Origin: a virus
DNA: 64,000 nt
Direction: 5' to 3' (one strand)
Virus record (IMG/VR): IMGVR_UViG_3300025168_000033
Location: 62,001 to 126,000 of that record
How positions within the stretch are numbered: the first letter of the stretch is position 1; every line of letters begins with the position of its first letter. The position numbers were made by a program, and so were the translations under genes. Below are positions 16,936-24,835 of this stretch, piece by piece. Under the pieces are notes generated by a model, which worked only from the letters and a program-made list of their open reading frames with translations, ran no database searches and was not told where the DNA came from.

Positions 16936-18345
16936 TTACTTGTTTTTAAGTTGTTCTTTTAATTTTACTAATTCAATTTCTAAAAATAAATGTCGTTTCT
17001 TAAGTGTTTTTCTTTGACCATATAATTCACCTAGCACCTGTTTTAATATAGAATCTCCTTCATTTTTAAATACTGCACCAGTGGATGACACAATTAAAGA
17101 TTTATCTTTTCGTTTTTCTTCAATTTCATTTTGATCGCTTAATTTTTCAACAAATACTTCAGGAGATATATTTATTTGGCGCATTACGGAAGGATATAGT
17201 GAAGCAAAATCAAAGCATGCCACTGCATCATAAAGACCAGGTACTGGTTGCTTTACATAAGCACCTTCATAAGCACCTGTTACTTTAGATGTATATTCAT
17301 CCGCAATAACCATATTATTTTGATAAAACTTTTTAAACATTAATGCTTCAGTAAGATTTACTGCAGAACTCGCTTTATAGATAGTTAGATTATTTAATGC
17401 CGCTACAGAAAGAATTGTATTAACAGTCTTTAGTTTTCTATGAATCAATGTTACTAATCCTGCATCAGCAGCATTATAAGCAACATATTTTAAATAGTCA
17501 TTTTCATACATATCCTGTATCGATCCTTGATATTTTACTTTATTAATACCAAGAACCTGTCGGCCTGCAGTATCTAATGAATGATTTTCTTTTGGTGAAA
17601 CAGTCCTATCGTATGACTTATAAATTTCCATGTAATCTATCATTCCTAGATGAATAGGCAGATCTCCGCGATATGATAATTCATTTACTGGTGATGCAAT
17701 TGCTGGATCGATTCCAAGATTTCTAGCTCGTTTAGTTAAATAGGCCCAGTCAAATCTAAACCAGTTCCAACCTGTTACAAGTGCAAATTTAGGAAGCATC
17801 TTTGAAAAGAATGTATATAACATATCAAATTCAGTTTCAAAGCAAATATATTTAAATTTAAATGTAAGGCCTAATTTAGCAAAATGTTCATCAATCATAA
17901 CTTGAACTCGTGATTGATCCGCTTGACTCATTGGTTTCCAACCTAATACAATAGCTTGTAAATCATCAGTTGTTACAGCAATAGTAGTAACACGTTCTTT
18001 AGCTATTTCAGTATTCGGGAATCCATCAATTACTTCGGTTTCAATATCAATAGAACTCATCTTAGGAAAATTGACAGCCGTAATTACATCTTTATCTTCT
18101 TTAGGAAGGTTTTCAATAATTTCATAGATATCAAATTTAGATAATTTACCTTTGACTGGCCTTACTTTCTTAACTGATTTACCATCCCAGTTTTTAAATT
18201 CATCAGATTTATTTGGATCTGTATCTGCACATACTTTCCAGGATTTGAAATTAGAAATATCGAATTTTTTAATTTGCTTATTTCCTTTAGCATCAAAAAA
18301 TGAAATATTCAATGCGCCATATTGTTTTTGAATATCTAATATCAT
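16936..18345 (-). CDS. 43A: DNA polymerase gp43, N-terminal fragment (exonuclease and motif A)
   Basis: This 469-residue fragment carries the 3'-5' exonuclease and the first half of the palm. Exo I is DIE at 100-102, Exo II is GWNWFRFD at 192-199, and Exo III is YNAAD at 290-294. Motif A, DFASLYPSV, begins at 379. The chain stops after LYGQRKTLKKRH and a Lys-rich helix, which corresponds to the first finger helix in T4 gp43. Motifs B and C are missing here and are found at 11247-12419. Together the pieces total 859 residues against 898 in T4. Four intact genes lie between them, with no intron or intein features. Confidence 0.92.
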   Translation of the reverse strand: MILDIQKQYGALNISFFDAKGNKQIKKFDISNFKSWKVCADTDPNKSDEFKNWDGKSVKKVRPVKGKLSKFDIYEIIENLPKEDKDVITAVNFPKMSSIDIETEVIDGFPNTEIAKERVTTIAVTTDDLQAIVLGWKPMSQADQSRVQVMIDEHFAKLGLTFKFKYICFETEFDMLYTFFSKMLPKFALVTGWNWFRFDWAYLTKRARNLGIDPAIASPVNELSYRGDLPIHLGMIDYMEIYKSYDRTVSPKENHSLDTAGRQVLGINKVKYQGSIQDMYENDYLKYVAYNAADAGLVTLIHRKLKTVNTILSVAALNNLTIYKASSAVNLTEALMFKKFYQNNMVIADEYTSKVTGAYEGAYVKQPVPGLYDAVACFDFASLYPSVMRQINISPEVFVEKLSDQNEIEEKRKDKSLIVSSTGAVFKNEGDSILKQVLGELYGQRKTLKKRHLFLEIELVKLKEQLKNK

Positions 18346-18572
18346 ATATCTTCTAATTTATCGTTAGGAAATTTAGGAGTAAATTCATCATTTATGTGAC
18401 CACAGGATGCACATGCGAGTACAGGCATAGGAACAATTTGATCTTTATCGGATGCCATTATTATTTTTGAAATTCTTCGTAAAAACGTTTTATTCTCAAA
18501 TACATCATGGCTGCATTCATCACAAGTAACAGGTGTTGACATCATGATGTGTTGCATTGGATTGTCTATCAT
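18342..18572 (-). CDS. Small zinc-ribbon protein upstream of the polymerase
   Basis: This 76-residue protein has two cysteine pairs, CDEC near residue 17 and CASC near 54, giving a four-Cys zinc ribbon. It ends in an acidic tail (NDKLEDI). It overlaps the start of the polymerase N-terminal gene by four bases (ATGA), so it is translationally coupled to it. No function is recognised; an interaction with nucleic acid or polymerase is possible. A leader of about 147 bases with one hairpin lies upstream. Confidence 0.65.
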   Translation of the reverse strand: MIDNPMQHIMMSTPVTCDECSHDVFENKTFLRRISKIIMASDKDQIVPMPVLACASCGHINDEFTPKFPNDKLEDI

Positions 18573-18630
18573 ATAATTTTGATTTAATTATTATATTCCT
18601 AGCAAGCTTCTATGTTTCATCTAGACTATC

Positions 18631-18655
18631 AATCCTGAATAAAAAATTCAGGATT
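18631..18655 (-). terminator. Hairpin in the intergenic region, possible terminator
   Basis: A perfect 10-bp stem AATCCTGAAT/ATTCAGGATT with a 5-base loop. It sits 65 bases downstream of the tagged 212-residue gene. No T run follows the stem on either strand, so it is a weaker terminator candidate than the others; it could also be an mRNA-stabilising hairpin. Confidence 0.5.
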
Positions 18656-18719
18656 GTAGTTACTATATTAAGTTTATAAAAGTGTATTAGATTGTATCAG
18701 ATGTCTTCATGTTACTTCA

Positions 18720-19358
18720 TTAATCAATACCCATTACGTTATTAAAACCTTGCTGTTTCAAAGCTTTTATTCCGTTATCTTGATGTCTTTTATTTTCACC
18801 TTCAACTTCGTAATATCCGCCATTTGCATCAACATGAGCTTTAATTTTTTTAGATGCAAAGTATTTTTCAATATATAATAATTGTTGAGACCTATTAAAA
18901 TCTCTAAATTCATTATGATCGAATTCCATTGATTCATTTACGAATCTTGAGAATTTCATAAATGCTGATTCATCTACTTCATCCTCGTCTTCATCATCAA
19001 TATCGCCATTTAAGCTATGAATTTTATCACCACTTCCGTTAGGTAATCCACCGTCGGCTCCAGGCATTGAAGTAGGACCCATTCCATTTACATTTCCTGG
19101 AGTTACTTCTTCTATCAATTGATCATTATCAAATTTTATGGCTGAAGTTGTATTATAATCACTAATTCTTGATTTAATACCATAAAGATCCATCATCATT
19201 TTAACAACAGTAGAACCTTTCTTTTTATCTTTCAATTGAAAGTAAGTTACTTTATCATTTGATTGAGATATTATTTGACTCACATATTGACTCAACTCTT
19301 TAGAAATATCTAATGCTGAATCACCTGATAATTGTCCTTTAAAGTTTGATTCGTTCAT
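18720..19358 (-). CDS. Unknown protein with an internal capsid tag
   Basis: This 212-residue protein is not recognised. The first half is followed by a Gly/Pro-rich linker (about 88-112) and an acidic run (DDEDEDEVDE). At residue 134 an internal Met begins MKFSRFVNES, a full copy of the shared tag with a predicted cut after E142. The last 70 residues would be released as a separate domain containing GGYYEVEGENKR. The ATG of Met134 is at 18959-18957 and could also act as an independent start. The arrangement suggests fusion of two genes. It is the last member of the tagged cluster, before a hairpin. Confidence 0.65.
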   Translation of the reverse strand: MNESNFKGQLSGDSALDISKELSQYVSQIISQSNDKVTYFQLKDKKKGSTVVKMMMDLYGIKSRISDYNTTSAIKFDNDQLIEEVTPGNVNGMGPTSMPGADGGLPNGSGDKIHSLNGDIDDEDEDEVDESAFMKFSRFVNESMEFDHNEFRDFNRSQQLLYIEKYFASKKIKAHVDANGGYYEVEGENKRHQDNGIKALKQQGFNNVMGID

Positions 19359-19364
19359 ATTGAT

Positions 19365-20102
19365 TTATTTTTTATAAGGAGCTCTAACATCGATTTTACC
19401 GCCACTTAATTCTTTTGCAACTTTATCAACCTGTTCTGGTTCAATCTTTGGCATATCCGCTCTTGGTGGTGCACCTTCTGGTGGTCCAACTCTTTGAATA
19501 GCAGCTAAGGCTTTTGCAATTGTAGCTTCACCTCTTTTTTCAAACCAAGCAATAGCTTTTTCTTTATTATAGAATTTTTTATCCATTCCTTCACCGTCAT
19601 AGATTGCAGCTTTAACATTATCCATAGTTGATGTGAAAATATTAGCATCTCCAGCAACAGCTAGACCTCTTTTATTTCCTAATGCATCTCCGGCAGCTCT
19701 AAGAACTGGAACTAAATCACCAATATTTAATTCAGATTGTACTCCTGTTACTTTTGCAGAAGGATTGTTGAACATTGTAGCAGCCCATCTATGATGACCA
19801 TCTAGAATTCTGTTATCTTGTGAAATAACAGCACCAAGATCTCCACCTTCAACTCCTACAATAGCCATACTTAATGCCTTAGCTAAATAAACTGCATCCT
19901 GTGATGGCTTTAATGATTTAGCTGGAATAGAAGCTTTTTTAGTTACTACTACATCGTCTTGAGTATCTCCATCTTTTTTACCAGCTTTAAAAAATTCCTT
20001 GTCATTTTTATTTCCAGGATTTGGAAATTTTGATGGATCGATTTCTTTAGTTTTTAAGCTTTCATTAATAACGAATTGCTCAAATGATATTAATTTTTTC
20101 AT
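19365..20102 (-). CDS. ParB-like protein with capsid-targeting tag
   Basis: This 245-residue protein begins MKKLISFEQFVINES, with a predicted cut after E14. Residues 50-110 resemble the N-terminal ParB/Srx-like fold: SLKPSQDAVYLAKAL, then the hallmark RILDGHHRWAA at 98-108. The remainder is Ala-rich and then Pro-rich (GPPEGAPPRADMP). ParB-like domains bind or cleave nucleic acid or act as CTPases or nucleases in other phages. The role here is unknown. It has a late-promoter-like element 17 bases upstream, consistent with packaging late in infection and injection into the next host. Confidence 0.65.
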   Translation of the reverse strand: MKKLISFEQFVINESLKTKEIDPSKFPNPGNKNDKEFFKAGKKDGDTQDDVVVTKKASIPAKSLKPSQDAVYLAKALSMAIVGVEGGDLGAVISQDNRILDGHHRWAATMFNNPSAKVTGVQSELNIGDLVPVLRAAGDALGNKRGLAVAGDANIFTSTMDNVKAAIYDGEGMDKKFYNKEKAIAWFEKRGEATIAKALAAIQRVGPPEGAPPRADMPKIEPEQVDKVAKELSGGKIDVRAPYKK

Positions 20103-20119
20103 GTTTAAAAGTATTTATT

Positions 20120-20129
20120 TTATTTATCT
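20120..20129 (-). promoter_or_regulatory. Late-promoter-like element AGATAAATAA
   Basis: AGATAAATAA on the minus strand, 17 bases before the ATG of the ParB-like tagged gene. Confidence 0.55.
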
Positions 20130-20144
20130 TGTTCTATATGTAGT

Positions 20145-20459
20145 TTAGTCATAAACTACTGCACCATCATCACCATAAGTAAATACTGCGGTTTCACCTT
20201 CTAGATCTAAAGCAATTACATCTTCATCAGGCTCTAAAAAATCTCCGGCAGTTCCAGAATCGTCATATTTTTTAAGGTCTTTCATCTTGCCTTTAGCAAT
20301 AACATTATAGACATCTCCATGATAATCCTCAGCTTTATCACCAACCTTTACTTTATTAAAAGGCTTTATTTTTTTAGCTTCATTAACTTCATCGTTAGTT
20401 GATTCTTTTAAATTATAAGATTCATTTACAAAATCTTCAAATGATTCAATATTTCTCAT
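20145..20459 (-). CDS. Small tagged protein with two processing sites
   Basis: This 104-residue protein starts MRNIESFEDFVNES (cut after E13). It has a second site EVNE/A at E27, so maturation would leave about 77 residues. The mature part starts AKKIKPFNKVKVGDKAEDY and looks like a small SH3/KOW-type beta barrel with acidic ends. Its VGD...VYNVI pattern is similar to modules in the adjacent 741-residue polyprotein-like gene. It probably arose from the same module family. Function is unknown. Confidence 0.65.
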   Translation of the reverse strand: MRNIESFEDFVNESYNLKESTNDEVNEAKKIKPFNKVKVGDKAEDYHGDVYNVIAKGKMKDLKKYDDSGTAGDFLEPDEDVIALDLEGETAVFTYGDDGAVVYD

Positions 20460-20478
20460 ATTTATTTATTTATTTGTT

Positions 20479-20488
20479 TTATTTATCT
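20479..20488 (-). promoter_or_regulatory. Late-promoter-like element AGATAAATAA
   Basis: AGATAAATAA on the minus strand, 19 bases before the ATG of the 104-residue tagged gene and overlapping the stop codon of the gene upstream of it. Confidence 0.55.
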
Positions 20489-22713
20489 TAAAGTGATCTA
20501 TATTTCTTTTGAATAGCCTGCCAAACTTTTTCTGGTGTAGTATTTCTACCGGTAGCAAATTTATTAACGCTAGTAGAACCACGTTTATTAGGTGAAGTTA
20601 TTGATAATTGAATGAAAGGTTTGTCACCAATTTCGTTATATTGGAATGCCCATATTAATGCTAATTCATCAACTTTAACAGTGAATTCTACTGCACCATA
20701 AAAGTTTTCTTTTACATCTTCAACCTTCATATTTCCTAAATATTTGTCACCCTTTAATAAAAATTCCGTAAAAGATTTATACCAGTCGTTCGATCTTTTT
20801 TCAAATTCTGACAACGGCCATGCTTCATTAACAGATTCAAATTTCAGATTTTGAGTAACTTCTGGTGGAAGATCGTTATATTCAGAATCAATATATTTTT
20901 CTACATTATCTGGGTCTTTAACTGCTGTTAATAGTGCTGATTCTCTTTCGTCATCACTTAATTCATCCCATTTAATTGATTTTTGAGATTTCTCGTTTAA
21001 AAATTCGTCTAGTGATTCCGCAACTAATTTCATGTTTGGCTTTGATTTTGTCTGATTAATATTATCAAATATTCGTTGTCCAAATTTAGAAAGTTGATAT
21101 GTTTTTTCACCGCTTTCATTTTTTGATACTTTAAAGTAATTCATGTTTGATTTGAACCATCGAGTTTGATTAACTGATTTTCCTAAATCTTCTTCAACAC
21201 GAATTAACATATCCTTGATTTGTTCTTCGGTCATTATATTGTTACCAATATATTTGATAATTGAATTACGTAAGGGTGCTTTTTCATTTATACGTCTAGC
21301 ATCATAAATTCCATATTTACGTTTAATAGTATGTTTAGCTTCATTAACACTAACTATCTTAGCTTGTTTTATACGTGATTTATTTACTAATTCTTTTTCT
21401 TTCGTTTCAGCTTCTTCTTTAGTTTTAAATATTCCAGATTTAGCATTTTCCCCATCTTGGGTTTTATATTCAACTCTAAAACCTTCCCCTGATTGATTAA
21501 CTGATTCAGTTATAGAATTCAACATTTCCTGTTTACTAAATACTAAGCTTTTTGGATGACTTGAAAGTTCAAATGTAGTACTATACATAGCACTAAGTTT
21601 AGCACCAATTTCTTTACCATTTTTATCTGTTACGATATATTCATTGAAAGCGTTTGACTTTCTACCATAATCAGTAACAGTATAAACATTAGTATCTGTA
21701 TTAAATTTAGATCCGATTTCTATTTTATTGAAAATTTTAGTACCTAGCATACTGATTTTACTTCCAGAAATAGTTCCCTCATTTAAGTCATAAGATTCAC
21801 TAAATAATCTTCTACCTGTTTTATCTTCTAGATGTAATTTTGCTTTAGGATATTTCTCTTGCATTACATTAAATGTAGCAGGAGCAACATCTGGAGTAGA
21901 AACTGGTTCTTGATGAATTACTTTGCCATCTTGTATAACTACAATTACTGCTGGATAGCTTCCTTGAGTTGCAGCTTTATATACTTTACGTCTAGATGCT
22001 TCAGTAACTAATGATTCATCCATTACCATATATTTAGATGGAACTATAAATTCTCCTTGTCCACTTTTTACAATCATTCCTTTATTACCACGAGTCATCT
22101 TAATAACTTTATAAACATCGTCATAATCTAAAGAAACACCTTCCTTATCTAGAATTTCTTCAACAAAATGTGGAGCTCCCAGAACTACAAAATCACCTTT
22201 CTTGAATTTAGATTCGTTAATTTCTTTATTTTCCTCATTTGCTAAAGGATTAGGAATAGTAATTGATTTACCTTGATAAAATCTCTTTTTTAGTTTATCA
22301 ATAGTATCATTCTTCTTTAAATAGTAAGGATGCTCATATTGATCTGAATCATCTCCTACAATAAGAATAATATGTTCTCCTTCATCAGAACTATATATTT
22401 TAAAGTCTGAACCTAATACTTTACCTTTTATATTCTTTTTAGCCTCATTTACAGATTCGGTATATAATATTTCAGAATCAAAATTATATTTAGGACCATC
22501 TTGTTCAGCATCTTGTACATCTATAGTTCCGTTTTTATTAATATTGATAACTCTGAATTCAGTTCCAACTGAGGCACCTTTATGCATTTCTTCATCTCTA
22601 TCATCGTCACCAGTTTGATATATTACAACAATATCACCGACTTTTGATCGTTCGCCATTGTAATATTTTGCAGATGCCTCATTCAAGAAGTCTTCAAATT
22701 TTTCTATTGCCAT
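20488..22713 (-). CDS. Internal head polyprotein with repeated protease sites
   Basis: This 741-residue protein starts MAIEKFEDFLNEA (cut after E12). The same kind of site recurs at VNE90/A, INE167/S, VTE238/A, LNE312/G, ITE403/S, VNE458/A, LNE574/K and VNE630/A, with a possible INE477/K. The pieces would be about 78, 77, 71, 74, 91, 55, 116, 56 and 111 residues. Several begin with small beta-barrel patterns (SKVGDIVVIYQTG; KKGDFVVLG). The piece ending at E574 finishes with MKLVAESLDEFLNE, a complete internal tag. The protein reads as a chain of tagged modules to be cut by the prohead protease. No enzyme motif is seen. Processing is inferred from the T4 gp21 consensus (L/I)-x-E. Confidence 0.75.
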   Translation of the reverse strand: MAIEKFEDFLNEASAKYYNGERSKVGDIVVIYQTGDDDRDEEMHKGASVGTEFRVININKNGTIDVQDAEQDGPKYNFDSEILYTESVNEAKKNIKGKVLGSDFKIYSSDEGEHIILIVGDDSDQYEHPYYLKKNDTIDKLKKRFYQGKSITIPNPLANEENKEINESKFKKGDFVVLGAPHFVEEILDKEGVSLDYDDVYKVIKMTRGNKGMIVKSGQGEFIVPSKYMVMDESLVTEASRRKVYKAATQGSYPAVIVVIQDGKVIHQEPVSTPDVAPATFNVMQEKYPKAKLHLEDKTGRRLFSESYDLNEGTISGSKISMLGTKIFNKIEIGSKFNTDTNVYTVTDYGRKSNAFNEYIVTDKNGKEIGAKLSAMYSTTFELSSHPKSLVFSKQEMLNSITESVNQSGEGFRVEYKTQDGENAKSGIFKTKEEAETKEKELVNKSRIKQAKIVSVNEAKHTIKRKYGIYDARRINEKAPLRNSIIKYIGNNIMTEEQIKDMLIRVEEDLGKSVNQTRWFKSNMNYFKVSKNESGEKTYQLSKFGQRIFDNINQTKSKPNMKLVAESLDEFLNEKSQKSIKWDELSDDERESALLTAVKDPDNVEKYIDSEYNDLPPEVTQNLKFESVNEAWPLSEFEKRSNDWYKSFTEFLLKGDKYLGNMKVEDVKENFYGAVEFTVKVDELALIWAFQYNEIGDKPFIQLSITSPNKRGSTSVNKFATGRNTTPEKVWQAIQKKYRSL

Positions 22714-22730
22714 AATATAATTTTCTTTTA

Positions 22731-22740
22731 TTATTTATCT
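22731..22740 (-). promoter_or_regulatory. Late-promoter-like element AGATAAATAA
   Basis: AGATAAATAA on the minus strand, 17 bases before the polyprotein ATG; it contains the stop codon of the preceding gene. Confidence 0.55.
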
Positions 22741-23585
22741 TCAGATAGTTCGTCTTTTAATTGAGGATAATATTGATGTGTAGTTGTATCAGTCATGGAT
22801 TTGAATGATTTTATATCATCTTCTATTAAAGCTTTACGAACTTTAGATGCACTAATATTATCATCAGTACGTTTTATTTCATGAGCTTTAAATTCTGGAT
22901 CTACATTTAAATCCAATCTATAAGAATCTTTTTGAATTTGACCGCTATAGGCTTTTAATCTATCTGATCCAGTACCCCACAAAATAGGCTCATATTCAGG
23001 ACGTAATTCATTATAAATTGTATCTATACCCGCTCTTGAAATAGTTCTGAATCCTTCTATAAATTTATGTTTCTTTGCAAGATCGTTAAATATTTGCTCT
23101 ATTAAACCTTCACTAAACGGTGTTTTTTCCTTGTTAATTTTCTTTGCACGCACCATAAGTACTATTACAGGATATCCATTTTCTTCGGACAAAGATTTAA
23201 GAACTTTTATATGTCCTAGCGTCGGAGGTTGAAAACGTCCCGCAATAATATTAACTTTTTTATTGCCAGGTTCTGTTGAATCTACCTTTAAAGCTTCATT
23301 TAAAGATTCAGATATTTTTCCGGTTTTAGATACTTTATAATATGTAGGTATTTTATCCCAATCTTTACCGTTAGTTTTTATGCCTGAATACATTTGATTT
23401 TTATCACTTTTCCATGCACCACCAGTTCCATCTTTATATTTGATCATGGTTGGTGTTTCTTCATAAAACCACCAATCGCCATCAGAATGCTGTGCTAAAT
23501 ATCTTGCCCAATCTGGGATATTTTTAAATTTAGGAAATTGTTTTCCTTCATTTATGAAATCAAAAAATCTTTTGAATCTATTCAT
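22731..23585 (-). CDS. Tagged NMN-adenylyltransferase-like enzyme with extra N-terminal domain
   Basis: This 284-residue protein starts MNRFKRFFDFINEG (cut after E13). An 84-residue Trp/Tyr-rich module follows and ends in a second site SLNE/A at E97. From about 110 it is an HxGH-superfamily nucleotidyltransferase: GRFQPPTLGH at 116-125 and ISASKVR at 244-250 are the two ATP-binding motifs. Family members make NAD+ or activate small alcohol phosphates. Substrate cannot be assigned. Cutting at E97 would free the enzyme in the head. It is one base from the ligase-like gene upstream in the transcript, so the two may act together (inference). Confidence 0.7.
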   Translation of the reverse strand: MNRFKRFFDFINEGKQFPKFKNIPDWARYLAQHSDGDWWFYEETPTMIKYKDGTGGAWKSDKNQMYSGIKTNGKDWDKIPTYYKVSKTGKISESLNEALKVDSTEPGNKKVNIIAGRFQPPTLGHIKVLKSLSEENGYPVIVLMVRAKKINKEKTPFSEGLIEQIFNDLAKKHKFIEGFRTISRAGIDTIYNELRPEYEPILWGTGSDRLKAYSGQIQKDSYRLDLNVDPEFKAHEIKRTDDNISASKVRKALIEDDIKSFKSMTDTTTHQYYPQLKDELSEDK

Positions 23586-23586
23586 G

Positions 23587-24816
23587 TTAATTGTTTAATT
23601 TTAGAAATTCAGAAAATGATAAAGTAACATCAGATTCATTTGTATTTTTAGCTATTGTAACATTATCAATATTTGTAATGATTTGATTGATGTCATTAAT
23701 CATAGCCTTATCTATAACCTGTGTTGCTCGTTTACGTAATTTTTTAAATGTTCCAATAAGAACTTTAAAAGTATCATGATAAAGCGGCTTAGACTTTATT
23801 AATTTTAATGCTTCTTTATTATCTATAAATTTATAGTTAACTTTGAATTCAGGTATTTTTGCAAAATCTGGAGTATCAAATTCAAATCCATCTATGACAG
23901 ATTTCTTTTTAGATACAAAGTCTACAAATATCTGTGACATTAAATCGATATATCTATCGTCTTTTGTATTACCCGATATTGAATAAGAATCAACACCATT
24001 AATTCTCATAAATTCAACCATTTGCATAATAGCAATTGCCGTTGAATCCGGTGTTTGTCTTGGCTTTTGTCTGTCTTTTGATTTTAATCTAGCATTTGCA
24101 GTAAAAAGTGGATCGACCATTTTAGCACTAAATTCTTCTTTAGGACCGCTTATGAATTTAAAAACAATTCCTTCAATAGGCTTGTCTAGATCATTTTGTA
24201 ATGCAGTTTTTTTAAGCTTTGGATTAATTATAGATAGAATATATCTTACAAATGAAGTAGTTTCAAATTTCTTAACTAGATCTTCAAATGGTGTTTGAAT
24301 AAATTCCAATAGGTCTTCTCTTTGTTGTGGTTTTAATTTGCCACTAAAATATACAGGCGGTTCATCAACATTAATTATATTAGCCCATTTACTAAGAACC
24401 TTTGGATCGGTAATAACTTTCTTGGTTCTTCCACCTGAATCAACAATTTTTATATCTGTAAGAACTAAAGAATTTTTAGGCATTTTATCATATAACGTAT
24501 TGACTGGCTTCTTGTTTACAAAATATTCAAATCCAAATCTAAAATCTGTTGGCAATAATTTCTTTTTAGAATCTGCAATAGCCTCAATAAATTCAATAGG
24601 CCTTTCAAATACAGACATCATAGTTCTTTCAACCTTACTAATAGGATTTTTAGGATCTCTTTTATAGAATAAAATTGATTGATCCGATTGCTTTTGAAAT
24701 TCAAATCTAGTACCATCCAATTTCTCAGATACTAATACATAATTATTTAAAAGTGACTTAACAAATTCTTCTCCTTTTTTAGAAGATATATCAAATAAGT
24801 GTGGTAATCCGGCCAT
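23587..24816 (-). CDS. ATP-dependent DNA/RNA ligase-like protein
   Basis: This 409-residue protein has the covalent nucleotidyltransferase motifs: motif I EKLDGTRF with the predicted AMP-accepting K32, FRFGFEYF as motif III, IEGIVFKF as motif IV and FSAKMV as motif V. The spacing fits RNA ligase or small ATP ligases. The C-terminal 180 residues are helical and unrecognised. It lacks the N-terminal tag carried by nearly every neighbour. Its last residues, LSFSEFLKLNN, loosely resemble the tag without the E. It could seal RNA or DNA in the infected cell; polarity and substrate are unknown. Confidence 0.7.
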   Translation of the reverse strand: MAGLPHLFDISSKKGEEFVKSLLNNYVLVSEKLDGTRFEFQKQSDQSILFYKRDPKNPISKVERTMMSVFERPIEFIEAIADSKKKLLPTDFRFGFEYFVNKKPVNTLYDKMPKNSLVLTDIKIVDSGGRTKKVITDPKVLSKWANIINVDEPPVYFSGKLKPQQREDLLEFIQTPFEDLVKKFETTSFVRYILSIINPKLKKTALQNDLDKPIEGIVFKFISGPKEEFSAKMVDPLFTANARLKSKDRQKPRQTPDSTAIAIMQMVEFMRINGVDSYSISGNTKDDRYIDLMSQIFVDFVSKKKSVIDGFEFDTPDFAKIPEFKVNYKFIDNKEALKLIKSKPLYHDTFKVLIGTFKKLRKRATQVIDKAMINDINQIITNIDNVTIAKNTNESDVTLSFSEFLKLNN

Positions 24817-24835
24817 TGTTTTTGTTTATGTTGTA

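Noticed and set aside
11247-18345. Intron or intein as the cause of the split polymerase
   Set aside because: Four complete genes lie between the pieces. No splice-like ends, HINT motifs or homing endonuclease are visible, and fragment B has its own ATG.
18573-18719. tRNA or small RNA gene in the intergenic region
   Set aside because: Only one 10-bp hairpin is present. No cloverleaf or conserved T-loop could be traced here or in the other gaps.
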